Position numbers and translations under genes: made by a program. Below the pieces are notes generated by a model that was given only the letters and a program-made list of their open reading frames with translations, was not told where the DNA came from and did no database searches. This document shows, one piece after another, positions 48,543-57,728 of a DNA stretch of 64,000 nucleotides; positions within the stretch are counted from its first letter, which is position 1; every line of letters starts with the position of its first letter. The DNA is from Streptomyces sp. NRRL B-24484 (lineage in GTDB: Bacteria > Actinomycetota > Actinomycetes > Streptomycetales > Streptomycetaceae), in the NCBI RefSeq assembly GCF_000717715.1, contig NZ_JOAI01000001.1:62001-126000 (forward strand). The letters are read 5' to 3'.

Positions 48543-49449
48543 CGGCGCCCCTCCGACGCGAGGTGATGAACAGGTAGACCGACGTCACCAGCAGCAGGAA
48601 CAGCAGGAGCAGCACCGACATGGCCGAGCCCGCACCGAAGTTCCAGGTGACGAAGGAGGACTGGTAGATGTGGATGGAGATGAGGTCCGAGGCTTCCGGT
48701 GCCGACTTGCCGAACAGCACGTACGGCGTGTTGAAGTCGTTGAAGGTCCAGAGGAAGAGGACCAGCACGAGCACCAGGTTGACCGGGCGCAGCGAGGGCA
48801 GGGTGATCCGGCGGATCTGCTGCCAGACGCCGGCGCCGTCCATGGCGGCGGCCTCGTAGAGCTCGCGGGGGATGTTCTGCAGACCGGCCGTCAGGGTGAG
48901 GAAGGCGAACGGCCAGGAGCGCCAGACGGAGACGGTGACGAGCGCCGCGAAGCTGTTGTCGCCGATCAGCCAGAACGGCCGGTCCGAGGTGAGGTGGAGC
49001 TGGTCGTGGATGATGTGGTTGACCAGTCCGGTGTCCCGCTGGAACATGAACGACCAGGTGATGACGGCCGCGTAGACCGGCAGGGCGTAGGGCAGCAGGA
49101 AGGCTGCGCGGAGCAGCCCCCTGCCTCTGAAGGCGTCCTGCATCATGATCGCCGCCGTGGTGCCCACCAGCCAGGAGAGGCCGACGGCGAGGATCGTGAA
49201 GGCGCAGGTCACCCAGAACGAGTTGAGCAGCGACTGGCCGACGGGGGCACTGAAGTCCACCGCCAGGTGGTAGTTCCCGAGGCCAGTCCACGGTGCGGAC
49301 GACCAGTCCCGGATGAAGAACTGGGTGAGCTGTTTGAAGCTCATCACGATGCCGACCACCATGGGCACCAGGTGGATCAGCAGCTCCAGGAGCAGCGCCG
49401 GGAGCAGGAGCAGGTAGGGCAGGCCGATTCGGCCGAGTCGCTGTCGCAC
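48535..49449 (-). CDS. Sugar ABC transporter permease, MalF/CebF type
   Basis: 304 residues with six main helices, large periplasmic loop near residues 60-90 (FFIRDWSSAPWTGLGNYHLAV) and EAA motif ELYEAAAMDGAGVWQQIRRITLPSLRPV. GTG start 1 nt after the binding-protein stop. Pairs with the following G-type permease. As in the other sugar locus, no ATPase gene is present, so a shared MsiK-like ATPase is likely. Confidence 0.93.
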   Translation of the reverse strand: MRQRLGRIGLPYLLLLPALLLELLIHLVPMVVGIVMSFKQLTQFFIRDWSSAPWTGLGNYHLAVDFSAPVGQSLLNSFWVTCAFTILAVGLSWLVGTTAAIMMQDAFRGRGLLRAAFLLPYALPVYAAVITWSFMFQRDTGLVNHIIHDQLHLTSDRPFWLIGDNSFAALVTVSVWRSWPFAFLTLTAGLQNIPRELYEAAAMDGAGVWQQIRRITLPSLRPVNLVLVLVLFLWTFNDFNTPYVLFGKSAPEASDLISIHIYQSSFVTWNFGAGSAMSVLLLLFLLLVTSVYLFITSRRRGADD

Positions 49450-49450
49450 G

Positions 49451-50767
49451 TCAGTTGGCCGGCATCTGCTGCTGGGCCTTGGTGAGTTCGGCCTTGACGG
49501 ACTCGTCGGTGACCGGCTTGCCGGCGGCGGCCGCGGCGAGCAGGTTCTTGACGGCGGTGCCGACGAGGGTCTCGTACTGGCTCTCGTTGGCGACCTGCGG
49601 GAGCGGCTGGGCGCTGGAGCCGAGGACCTTGGAGAGGGCCTGGAGCTCGGGGGTGGCGAAGGCGGCGTCGCCCTGGGCCTCGGAGACCGGCGGGATCGAG
49701 CCGTAGGTCTTGTTGAGCTGGATCTGCTCGTCCTTGCTGGTCATGAACTTCACGAAGTCCAGCGCGCCGTTCAGGTTCTTGGTGTTCTTGAAGACGGCGA
49801 GGTTGATGCCGGCGACCATGGAGCTGGTGAGCTTGGTGCCGGAGGCGCCCGCGGGGACGGGGACGGGGGCGACGCCGTAGTCGTCGGGGTTCATCCCGTG
49901 CGACTTGAGGTTGGCGCCGGCCGACTGCCACATCATCATGCCGACCTTGCCGGTGGCGAAGTCGGTGACGGTCTGGTTGTTGGCGTACTCGGCGTTGCCC
50001 GGGGCGGCGATCTTGTCCTTGGCGATCAGGTCGACGTACTGCTTGATCGCGGCGACGGCCTCGGGGGTGTCGAAGGCGGGCTTGCCGGAGGCGTCGAACC
50101 AGTCGGCACCGTGCTGCTTGCCGAGGGTGAAGGCGTGGTGGACGTTCTCGGAGACGTTGCCGCCCTCGACGGCGATGCCGTACTTGCCGTCCTTGGTGAG
50201 CTTCTGGCCGTCGGCGATCAGCTCGTCCCAGGTGGCCGGCGGGCGCTCGATGCCGGCGGCCTGGAACATCTTCTTGTTGTAGTAGAGGCCGTAGGCCATC
50301 GAGTACAGCGGGACGGCGGCCGGGTCCTTGCCCGTCGCGCCGGCGGAGGCGATGGTGGCGGGCAGGAAGCGGTCCTTGCCGCCGATCTTGCCGAAGGTCG
50401 CGTCGTCGAAGGGCAGCAGGGCGCCGGTGGCCTGGAGCGAGGCGGACCAGGTGTTGCCGATGTTGAGGACGTCGGGGCCCTGGCCGGAGGTGGTGGCCGC
50501 GAGGATGCGGTTGAGCAGGTCGGACCAGGGGATGACCTCGAGCTTGACCTTGATGCCGGTCTGCTGCTCGAACTTTCTCAGCTCGGGCTCCAGGACCTGC
50601 TTGTCGTTCTCCAGGCTGGTGCCCTGGTTGCTGGCCCAGTACGTCAGCGTCTTGGGGCTGCTGTTGTCACCGGAGCCGCCGGTGCTGGAGCCGCCTCCGC
50701 AGGCGGTGGCGGTGAGTGCAAGAGTCGCGACCACGGCGGTCGCGGCAGCCAGACGGTTGATACGCAT
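49451..50767 (-). CDS. Sugar-binding lipoprotein of the GH1 operon
   Basis: 438 residues, family 1 extracellular solute-binding protein. Signal sequence and lipobox LALTATACGGG (lipidated C23), then LTYWASNQGTSLENDKQVLEPELRKFEQQTGIKVKLEVIPWSDLLNRILAATTSGQGPDVLNIGNTW, the canonical sugar-binding start, and MMMWQSAGANLKSHG in the second lobe. I start at the second ATG (GAGAGG 9 nt upstream). Probably binds beta-gluco-oligosaccharides, judging by the GH1 partner. Transcribed from a clear promoter next to the ROK gene. Confidence 0.93.
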   Translation of the reverse strand: MRINRLAAATAVVATLALTATACGGGSSTGGSGDNSSPKTLTYWASNQGTSLENDKQVLEPELRKFEQQTGIKVKLEVIPWSDLLNRILAATTSGQGPDVLNIGNTWSASLQATGALLPFDDATFGKIGGKDRFLPATIASAGATGKDPAAVPLYSMAYGLYYNKKMFQAAGIERPPATWDELIADGQKLTKDGKYGIAVEGGNVSENVHHAFTLGKQHGADWFDASGKPAFDTPEAVAAIKQYVDLIAKDKIAAPGNAEYANNQTVTDFATGKVGMMMWQSAGANLKSHGMNPDDYGVAPVPVPAGASGTKLTSSMVAGINLAVFKNTKNLNGALDFVKFMTSKDEQIQLNKTYGSIPPVSEAQGDAAFATPELQALSKVLGSSAQPLPQVANESQYETLVGTAVKNLLAAAAAGKPVTDESVKAELTKAQQQMPAN

Positions 50768-50861
50768 GACCATGCCCCTCTCGGGCGGGTGGATGGCGTG
50801 GTGGGGGTGGAAGGGCCCCGGCCGGGGCGCGAGCCCCGGAGAGGGCTTTCTTCAGGCCGTG

Positions 50862-50890
50862 ATTTAACGTGTGAGAAAAGCTGGCGTCAA
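50862..50890 (-). promoter_or_regulatory. Promoter of the sugar ABC/GH1 operon
   Basis: On the minus strand TTGACG (plus 50885-50890), a 17-bp spacer and TTAAAT (50862-50867): a good match to a principal-sigma promoter. Confidence 0.7.
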
Positions 50891-50897
50891 GAGGACG

Positions 50898-50918
50898 TGC
50901 AGCGCTAGATTCGCTGCA
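50898..50918. promoter_or_regulatory. Inverted repeat TGCAGCG-N7-CGCTGCA at the ROK gene
   Basis: Perfect 7-bp arms whose spacer CTAGATT contains the probable -10 (TAGATT) of the ROK gene; it also lies just upstream of the -35 of the divergent operon. Likely autoregulatory operator of the ROK regulator. Confidence 0.6.
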
Positions 50919-50931
50919 GGAGGGAGAACCG

Positions 50932-52173
50932 ATGGCAGAGCGAGGCAAGCAGACGGTCCGCGACCTGCGGCGCGGCAGCAGATCGACCCTTTTGCAACGG
51001 TTGTATTTCGAAGGGCCGCTCAGCAGGCAGGAGTTGGGCCAGATCAGCGGGCTCAGCGCCGGTTCGGTCAGCAACGTGATCGGCGAGTTGCTGGCGGACG
51101 GGCTGGTCGAGGAGTGCGGATCGGTCGAGTCGGACGGCGGCCGGCCCCGCATCCTGCTGCAGGTGCCGCCCGAGCGGGCCCACCTGGTCGGCGTCGACGT
51201 CGGCGAGACCCAGGTGAGGGTCGCGCTCTTCGACCTGGGGCTCACCGAGCTCGCCGCCAGCGACCACCCGCTCTCGGACTGCGGGCACGACTCCGACCAC
51301 GTGGTGGAGCTGATCCTCACCGGGCTCGCCGAGGTGCTGGACGCCACCGGCACCGACCCGGCCACCGTGCTCGGGGTCGGCGTCGGCGTGCCCGGCATCG
51401 TGGAGCAGGGCGACCCGGGCACCGACGGCCTCGGCATCGTGGTGCACAGCCAGACCGTGGACTGGGACGCCGTGCCGCTCGGCCGGATGCTGCGGGCCGG
51501 CACCGACCTGCCGCTCTACGTGGACAACGGCGCCAAGACGCTCGGCCAGGCCGAGATGTGGTTCGGTGCGGGCCGCGGCGCCCGGCACGCGGTGGTCGCG
51601 CTGTTCGGCTCCGGCGTCGGCGCCTGTGTGATCGCCGAGGGCGCCCGCTTCCGCGGCGCCACCAGCAGCGCGGGCGAGTGGGGCCACACCAAGGTGCACG
51701 TGGGCGGCCGGCTCTGCCGGTGCGGCTCGCGCGGCTGCCTGGAGGCCTACGTCGGCGCGGAGGCGCTGGTCGAACGCTGGGGCCGGGCACCCGCCGGGTC
51801 CAGCGAGAAGGCCGGACTGGCCGCCCTGCTGGCCGCCGCCGAGGCGGGCGAGCAGGACGCCGTCGACCTGCTGGCCGAGGCTGCCGAGTACTTCGGCGCG
51901 GCCATCGCCGACCTGATCAACCTGTTCAACCCGGAGCGGATCGTGATCGGCGGCTGGGCCGGGCTGATGCTCGGGCCGCGCCTGCTGCCCGCGATCCGGG
52001 ACGCCGCGACCGCCTACGCCCTGCGCTTCCCCCGCGCGCAGACCTCGATCGACCTCGGCCTGCTCGGGCCGGACGCCGTCACCGTGGGCGCGGCCACCCT
52101 GCCGCTCTGGCACTTCCTGCAGTCCGGCGGCGAACTGCCCGCCCGGATGTCCGCCGCGGCCGCCACCGGCTGA
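50932..52173 (+). CDS. ROK-family transcriptional regulator
   Basis: 413 residues. N-terminal winged helix (about 15-80: LLQRLYFEGPLSRQELGQISGLSAGSVSNVIGELLADGLVEECG), then the ROK ATPase-fold domain: VGVDVGETQVRVALFDLG, VLGVGVGVPGIVEQG, VDNGAKTLGQAEMWFGAGRG, and the zinc/sugar motif GEWGHTKVHVGGRLCRCGSRGCLEAYVG. A sugar-responsive regulator (NagC/XylR type) of the divergent ABC/GH1 operon. AGGAGGGAG precedes the ATG. Notable because cellobiose operons of this shape in Streptomyces are usually under a LacI-type CebR. Confidence 0.93.
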   Translation: MAERGKQTVRDLRRGSRSTLLQRLYFEGPLSRQELGQISGLSAGSVSNVIGELLADGLVEECGSVESDGGRPRILLQVPPERAHLVGVDVGETQVRVALFDLGLTELAASDHPLSDCGHDSDHVVELILTGLAEVLDATGTDPATVLGVGVGVPGIVEQGDPGTDGLGIVVHSQTVDWDAVPLGRMLRAGTDLPLYVDNGAKTLGQAEMWFGAGRGARHAVVALFGSGVGACVIAEGARFRGATSSAGEWGHTKVHVGGRLCRCGSRGCLEAYVGAEALVERWGRAPAGSSEKAGLAALLAAAEAGEQDAVDLLAEAAEYFGAAIADLINLFNPERIVIGGWAGLMLGPRLLPAIRDAATAYALRFPRAQTSIDLGLLGPDAVTVGAATLPLWHFLQSGGELPARMSAAAATG

Positions 52174-52488
52174 GCCGCACCCCTCGCAACCTGCGCGAAC
52201 CCGCCGTCCACTGCGCCTGGCGGCGGGTCAAAGGGCGCCCCGCACCGGCCGGTTGATCCGTATCGGAACTCCCGACCGGGGACTTGACACCCGAGATCGC
52301 AGCCCCACAGACTCCCTCCGGGGAGCGCTCTCTCGGCTCGGCCGCAAGGATTCCGGCCCGCCCCGCCCCGTAGTTCCCGGCGCCCCTGCGCCGCGCCGGC
52401 CCGTCGGTCACGGGCCGGTCCCCACGCCGACGCACGACGTCCGCGCCCCCACGAAAACCCCCACCCACCCCCACCGCAGGAGAAGCCC
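52174..52488. other. 315-bp region upstream of the discoidin gene
   Basis: Contains TTGACA (52284-52289) as possible -35 and GGGAGCGCTC (52321-52330) with GGAGCGCTCTCT matching 11 of 14 positions of the CebR operator (TGGGAGCGCTCCCA), then a C-rich leader. No small gene seen. Confidence 0.55.
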
Positions 52489-55077
52489 GTGAGGCTCACT
52501 TCAGCACGCCCCGGCGCCCGAGCCGGCCGCCGCGGCTCCGCCGCCCTGCTCGGCATGGCCCTGCTCTCGGGCGCCGTCCTGGCGCTCCCCGGCAGCGCCG
52601 CCCACGCCGCCGACACCCTGATCTCGCAGGGCCGGACGGTCACCGCCTCGTCGGTCGAGAACGGCGGCACCCCGGCCACCTACGCCGTCGACGGCAACAC
52701 CGGCACCCGCTGGTCCTCGGCCGCGACCGACCAGCAGTGGATCCAGGTCGACCTGGGCGCCTCGGCGACCATCAGCAAGGTCGTGCTCCAGTGGGAGGCC
52801 GCCTACGGCAAGGCCTACCAGATCCAGACCTCCGCCGACGGCACCACCTGGACGACGATCTACTCCACCACCACCGGTGCGGGCGGCACGGAGACGCTCA
52901 ACGTCACCGGCAGCGGCCGCTACGTGCGGATGAACGGCGTGACCCGGGCGACCGGCTACGGCTACTCGCTCTGGGAGTTCCAGGTCTACGGCTCGTTCGG
53001 CGGGACCACCCCGGACACCTGCGCGACCACCAACGCCGCGCAGGGCAAGGCCGCCACCTCCTCCAGCACCGAGAACGCGGGCACCCCCGCCTCGGCCGCC
53101 GTCGACGGCAACACCGGCACCCGCTGGTCCTCCGCCGCGAGCGACCCGCAGTGGCTGCAGGTCGACCTCGGCTCCGTGCAGCAGGTCTGCCAGGTCCAGC
53201 TGAACTGGGAGGCCGCCTACGGCAAGGCCTACCAGATCCAGACCTCGACCGACGGCACCACCTGGACGACGATCTACTCCACCACCACCGGCGCCGGCGG
53301 CAACGAGACCCTGAACGTCTCCGGCACCGGCCGCTACGTGCGGATGAACGGCACCCAGCGCGGCACCGGCTACGGCTACTCCCTCTGGGAGTTCGCGGTG
53401 CACACCGGCGGCGGCTCCACCGTCCCGCCCGTCCAGGGCGGCGGCGACCTCGGCCCCAACGTGATGGTCTTCGACCCGTCCACGCCGAACATCCAGGCCA
53501 AGGTCGACGAGGTCTTCACCAAGCAGGAGTCGAACCAGTTCGGCAACGAGCGGTACGCGCTGCTCTTCAAGCCCGGCACGTACAGCAACATCAACGCCCA
53601 GATCGGCTTCTACACCTCGATCGCGGGCCTGGGCCTGAACCCGGACGACACCACCTTCAACGGCGACGTCACCGTCGACGCCGGCTGGTTCAACGGCAAC
53701 GCGACCCAGAACTTCTGGCGCTCCGCCGAGAACCTGCACCTCAAGCCGGTCAGCGGCACCGACCGCTGGGCCGTCTCGCAGGCCGCGCCGTTCCGCCGGA
53801 TGCACGTCGAGGGCGGCCTCAACCTCGCCCCCGACGGCTACGGCTGGGCCTCCGGCGGCTACATCGCCGACTCGAAGATCGACGGCCAGGTCGGCAACTA
53901 CTCGCAGCAGCAGTGGTACACCCGCGACAGCTCGATCGGCGGCTTCTCCAACGGCGTCTGGAACCAGACCTTCTCCGGCGTCCAGGGCGCGCCCGCCCAG
54001 GGCTTCCCGAACCCGCCGTACACCACGCTGGACACCACCCCGGTCTCGCAGGAGAAGCCGTTCCTCCACCTGGACGGCAACGACTACAAGGTCTTCGTGC
54101 CCGCGAAGCGCACCAACGCCCGCGGCACCTCCTGGGGCAACGGCACCCCGCAGGGCACCTCGGTGCCGCTGACCCAGTTCTACGTGGTCAAGCCCGGCGC
54201 CACCGCGGCCACCATCAACCAGGCGCTCGCCCAGGGCCTCAACCTGCTCTTCACCCCGGGCGTCTACCACGTCGACCAGACCATCAACGTGACCCGCCCC
54301 GGCACGGTCGTGCTCGGCCTCGGCCTCGCCACCGTCGTCCCGGACAACGGCGTCACCGCGATGAAGGTCGCCGACGTCGACGGCGTCAAGGTCTCCGGCC
54401 TGCTGCTGGACGCCGGCTCCGTCAACTCCCCCGCGCTGCTGCAGGTCGGCGACGCCGGCCCGGGCGCCTCCCACGCGGCCGACCCGACCGTCATCCAGGA
54501 CGTCTTCGTCCGGGTCGGCGGCGCCGGCGCCGGCAAGGCCACCAACGGCATGGTGATCAACAGCAACAACACCGTCGTCGACCACACCTGGATCTGGCGC
54601 GCCGACCACGGCGCCGGCGTCGGCTGGGAGACCAACCGCTCCGACTACGGCTTCGTCGTCGGCGGCAACGACGTCCTGGCCACCGGCCTGTTCGTCGAGC
54701 ACTTCAACAAGTACGACGTCTGGTGGAAGGGCAACGGCGGCCGGACGATCTTCTTCCAGAACGAGAAGGCGTACGACGCCCCCAACCAGGCGGCGATCCA
54801 GAACGGCGGCACCCGCGGCTTCGCGGCCTACAAGGTCGAGGACTCGGTCAACACCCACGAGGGCTGGGGCCTGGGCAGCTACTGCTACTTCAACGTGGAC
54901 CCGACCATCGTCATGGACCACGGCTTCGAGGTCCCGGTGAAGTCCGGCGTCAAGCTGCACGACATCCTGGTCAACTCGCTCGGCGGCAACGGCCAGTTCG
55001 CCCACGTGGTGAACGACACCGGCGCCCCGACCTCCGGCACCTCCACCACGCCGTCCAACGTCGTCTCCTTCCCGTGA
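52489..55077 (+). CDS. Secreted protein with two discoidin domains and a parallel beta-helix
   Basis: 862 residues. Signal peptide 1-40 (ALLGMALLSGAVLALPGSAAHAA). Two F5/8 type C (CBM32-like) domains at about 42-168 and 182-308, nearly identical to each other over DGTTWTTIYSTTTGAGG and GRYVRMNG, then a right-handed beta-helix (about 325-850) with pectate-lyase-like turns (VMVFDPSTPNIQAKVDEVF, TVVLGLGLATVVPDNGVTAMKV, NNTVVDHTWIWRADHG). Relatives carry misleading labels such as adenylyl cyclase; the architecture suits a polysaccharide-binding or -cleaving enzyme (GH55/GH87-like), unproven. GTG start with AGGAGA upstream. Confidence 0.85.
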   Translation: MRLTSARPGARAGRRGSAALLGMALLSGAVLALPGSAAHAADTLISQGRTVTASSVENGGTPATYAVDGNTGTRWSSAATDQQWIQVDLGASATISKVVLQWEAAYGKAYQIQTSADGTTWTTIYSTTTGAGGTETLNVTGSGRYVRMNGVTRATGYGYSLWEFQVYGSFGGTTPDTCATTNAAQGKAATSSSTENAGTPASAAVDGNTGTRWSSAASDPQWLQVDLGSVQQVCQVQLNWEAAYGKAYQIQTSTDGTTWTTIYSTTTGAGGNETLNVSGTGRYVRMNGTQRGTGYGYSLWEFAVHTGGGSTVPPVQGGGDLGPNVMVFDPSTPNIQAKVDEVFTKQESNQFGNERYALLFKPGTYSNINAQIGFYTSIAGLGLNPDDTTFNGDVTVDAGWFNGNATQNFWRSAENLHLKPVSGTDRWAVSQAAPFRRMHVEGGLNLAPDGYGWASGGYIADSKIDGQVGNYSQQQWYTRDSSIGGFSNGVWNQTFSGVQGAPAQGFPNPPYTTLDTTPVSQEKPFLHLDGNDYKVFVPAKRTNARGTSWGNGTPQGTSVPLTQFYVVKPGATAATINQALAQGLNLLFTPGVYHVDQTINVTRPGTVVLGLGLATVVPDNGVTAMKVADVDGVKVSGLLLDAGSVNSPALLQVGDAGPGASHAADPTVIQDVFVRVGGAGAGKATNGMVINSNNTVVDHTWIWRADHGAGVGWETNRSDYGFVVGGNDVLATGLFVEHFNKYDVWWKGNGGRTIFFQNEKAYDAPNQAAIQNGGTRGFAAYKVEDSVNTHEGWGLGSYCYFNVDPTIVMDHGFEVPVKSGVKLHDILVNSLGGNGQFAHVVNDTGAPTSGTSTTPSNVVSFP
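52660..53400 (+). repeat. Internal duplication encoding two discoidin domains
   Basis: About 52660-52990 and 53070-53400 are homologous at DNA level, with long identical blocks (for example around 52788-52870 and 53208-53290), so the domain copies arose by recent tandem duplication or are being homogenised by gene conversion. Confidence 0.85.
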
Positions 55078-55111
55078 CGGACCACCCCCGCACCTGACGG
55101 TCCGTCACACG

Positions 55112-55147
55112 GCGGCCGCCGCACCGGAGCACCGGTGCGGCGGCCGC
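55112..55147. terminator. Bidirectional terminator, discoidin/MMPL
   Basis: Perfect 16-bp stem (55112-55127 with 55132-55147) and 4-nt loop between convergent genes. Just upstream, TGACGGTCCGTCA (55095-55107) is an exact copy of the 13-mer at 8935-8947. Confidence 0.88.
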
Positions 55148-55165
55148 GCCGTGCGCGTGCGGGGC

Positions 55166-57397
55166 TCAGGCCTCGTCGCCCTCCGGATTGATGTGCGGCA
55201 GGATCCTGTCCAGCCAGCGCGGCGTCCACCAGGCGTGCGGGCCGAGCAGCGTGAGCACCGCCGGCACCATCAGCAGCCGGACGACGGTCGCGTCGATCAG
55301 CACGCTCACCGCGAGGCCCAGGCCCAGCATCTTCACCACGATGTTGTCGCTCAGGATGAACGCCGCGAAGACGCTCACCATGATCAGCGCCGCACAGGTG
55401 ATCACCCGGGCGGTGATCTCCAGCGCGTGCGCGACACTGCCCTTGGCGTCCCCGGTGCGCGTCCAGTTCTCGTGCACCCGCGACAGCAGGAACACCTCGT
55501 AGTCCATGCTCAGGCCGAAGACGATGGCGAACATCATCATCGGCACGTAGCTCTCGATCGGCACCGTCCCCGACACCCCCAGCGCCGGACCGCCCCAGCC
55601 CCACTGGAAGACCGCCACCACCACGCCGTACGAGGCCGCGATCGACAGCAGGTTCAGCACCGCCGCCTTGACCGCCACCAGCAGGCCGCGGAAGACCGCC
55701 AGGATGATCAGGAAGGCCAGCCCGACGACCACCGCGATGATCGCCGGCAGCCGGCTGGCGACGATGTCGCGGAAGTCCACCTGGGCGGCGGTCGTGCCCG
55801 TCACGTAGGTGATCGCCGGGGTGTTGGCCACGGCCTTCGGCAGCGTGGTGTCCTGCAGGTCGTTGACCAGCTGGGTGGTCTTCTCGTCCTGCGGCTGCTG
55901 GGCCGGGATCACCGTGGAGGTCAGCACGTCGTTGTCGCTGGACGGCAGGAACGGGCCGATGCTCGCGATGTTCGGGGTGCCGGTCAGGGCCTGCTGGACG
56001 GAGGTGACCACCGCCTGCTGGTTCGCCGCCGGCACGTTCGTCTGGTCGATCACCACCGTCAGCGGGCCGTTGGAGCCGGGACCGAACGCGTCCGACATCA
56101 GGTCGAAGGCCCGCTTGTCGGTGAAGGACGGCGGGTCGGCGCCGTCGTCGATGTGCCCGAGCTGGATCGAGAACAGCGGGATCGCCAGCACGCACACCAC
56201 GACCACGCCGGAGACCAGGAACCGCCACGGGTGGCGCTCCACGACCTGCGCGTAGCGGTGCCAGGTGCCGGTGACCTCCTCGCCCGGCGCGGCGTTGCTC
56301 TCGGCGACCGGCTTGCGCACGTGCCAGCGGTCGATCGCCCGGCCGATGATGCCGAGCATCGCCGGCAGCAGGGTCAGCGCACCGGCGACCGCCGTCACCA
56401 CGGTGACGCCCGCGGCCAGACCCAGCTTGGAGATGAAGCTGACCCCGGAGACCGACAGGCCCGCCAGCGCGATGATCACCGTGCAGCCGGAGACCAGCAC
56501 CGCCCGGCCCGCGGTGGACACCGCGTGTCCGGCCGAGCCCGCCGGGTCCCCGCCGTCCATCAGCCCCTGCCGGTAGCGGGTCAGCAGGAACAGCGCGTAG
56601 TCGATGCCGACACCGAGGCCGATCATGGTGGCCAGGGTCGGCGACACGGTCGCGAAGGTGGTCGCCGCGGCGAGCAGGCCGAGGCAGCCGAGGCCGACGA
56701 TCACCGCGATCAGCGCGTTGATCAGCGGCAGACCCGCCGCGATCACGCTGCCGAAGCCGATCAGCAGCACCACGATCGCCACCGCGAAGCCGATCGCCTC
56801 GCTGCTGCGGTCGTCGGCCTTCGGCCGGGCCGCCTCGCCCAGCGGACCGCCGTACTCCACCTGCACCCCGGCCTGGCGCAGCGGGGCGACCGCGTTGTCC
56901 ACCTTGGTCAGGTAGTCGCTGCCGTAGGTGCTCGGGTTGGCGTCGGTCTTGAAGGTGATGAAGGCGGTCAGCCCGTCGGTGGAGAGCGGGCCGTTCGGGG
57001 TCTGGGTGGTCGGCTGGCCGGGCTGCGGCAGGGGGTTCTGCACCGACAGCACGTTCGGCACCTGCTGCAGGTTGGCGACCGCCTGGTTGATCTGGTCGGT
57101 GAAGCCGGTGAGCGCCTGGGCGTCGTGCAGCACGATCTGCGAGCCGACGCCGCCGGCGGCCGGGTTGTGCGCCCGCAGCACGTCGAGGCCCTTCTGGGCC
57201 TGGCTGCTGGAGATGTTGAAGTCGTCCGAGAAGGTGCCGCCGACCACCCGGTCGGCGGCCTGGATGCCGCCCAGCGCGACCAGCCAGGCGATCAGGACGA
57301 GGACGCCGTGCCGGGCGCACCATGCGCCGAGCCGGTGCAGCACCCCGGGTCGGCGGGTCCTTTCCGCGGCGGCGGTGCTCGGCGGCGATGACGGCAT
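55166..57397 (-). CDS. MMPL-family RND transporter
   Basis: 743 residues from the ATG at 57397 (GGGAGGG upstream). Twelve transmembrane helices in two halves, each with one helix, a porter loop and five helices; first loop about 60-215, second about 415-560. Typical segments are [20 protein letters not shown] (helix 4/5 with the conserved GxDYxLF) and [26 protein letters not shown], carrying the Asp-Tyr pairs of the proton relay. Likely exports lipids or a hydrophobic compound. A 19-bp tandem repeat lies in its upstream region; no regulator gene adjacent. Confidence 0.92.
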   Translation of the reverse strand: MPSSPPSTAAAERTRRPGVLHRLGAWCARHGVLVLIAWLVALGGIQAADRVVGGTFSDDFNISSSQAQKGLDVLRAHNPAAGGVGSQIVLHDAQALTGFTDQINQAVANLQQVPNVLSVQNPLPQPGQPTTQTPNGPLSTDGLTAFITFKTDANPSTYGSDYLTKVDNAVAPLRQAGVQVEYGGPLGEAARPKADDRSSEAIGFAVAIVVLLIGFGSVIAAGLPLINALIAVIVGLGCLGLLAAATTFATVSPTLATMIGLGVGIDYALFLLTRYRQGLMDGGDPAGSAGHAVSTAGRAVLVSGCTVIIALAGLSVSGVSFISKLGLAAGVTVVTAVAGALTLLPAMLGIIGRAIDRWHVRKPVAESNAAPGEEVTGTWHRYAQVVERHPWRFLVSGVVVVCVLAIPLFSIQLGHIDDGADPPSFTDKRAFDLMSDAFGPGSNGPLTVVIDQTNVPAANQQAVVTSVQQALTGTPNIASIGPFLPSSDNDVLTSTVIPAQQPQDEKTTQLVNDLQDTTLPKAVANTPAITYVTGTTAAQVDFRDIVASRLPAIIAVVVGLAFLIILAVFRGLLVAVKAAVLNLLSIAASYGVVVAVFQWGWGGPALGVSGTVPIESYVPMMMFAIVFGLSMDYEVFLLSRVHENWTRTGDAKGSVAHALEITARVITCAALIMVSVFAAFILSDNIVVKMLGLGLAVSVLIDATVVRLLMVPAVLTLLGPHAWWTPRWLDRILPHINPEGDEA

Positions 57398-57728
57398 GCG
57401 CCCTCCCGGGGGTCGGCACGGCCGGGAGCCACCGGCGGTGCATGGGGCTGTCGGGTGCCGGCACGCCGGGGTGTCCGGCGGTGCGAGCGGGGATCGGCGG
57501 TGCGAACGGTGATCGGCGGTTGACGGCCGGTGACGAGCGTAGGCAGCGGACCGGCCGCCGGGCGGGCCGACACACCGCCCCGTCCCCCGGACGCCGCTGC
57601 CCCCCGGATCGGGTGCGGCCCCCGCCGACCGCCCGTCAGGTCCACTGCCGCACGGGCCGTCCGTGCACATTCTCGACACCGGCTGGGGGCGTTCTGAGTG
57701 CTTTCTGACAGTCCTCTACGATCAACGC
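57398..57728. other. 331-bp divergent region between MMPL and esterase genes
   Basis: Contains tandem units GGCGGTGCGAGCGGGGATC (57477-57495) and GGCGGTGCGAACGGTGATC (57496-57514) and a decayed third from 57515, about 80-140 bp before the MMPL start, and, at the right end, TACGAT (57717-57722) 6 nt before the esterase GTG, a leaderless arrangement. Confidence 0.65.

Noticed and set aside
46339..50767. Naming the second sugar operon cebEFG-bglC
   Set aside because: Gene order agrees, but there is no CebR gene or CebR box at the operon and the regulator is ROK; substrate therefore uncertain.
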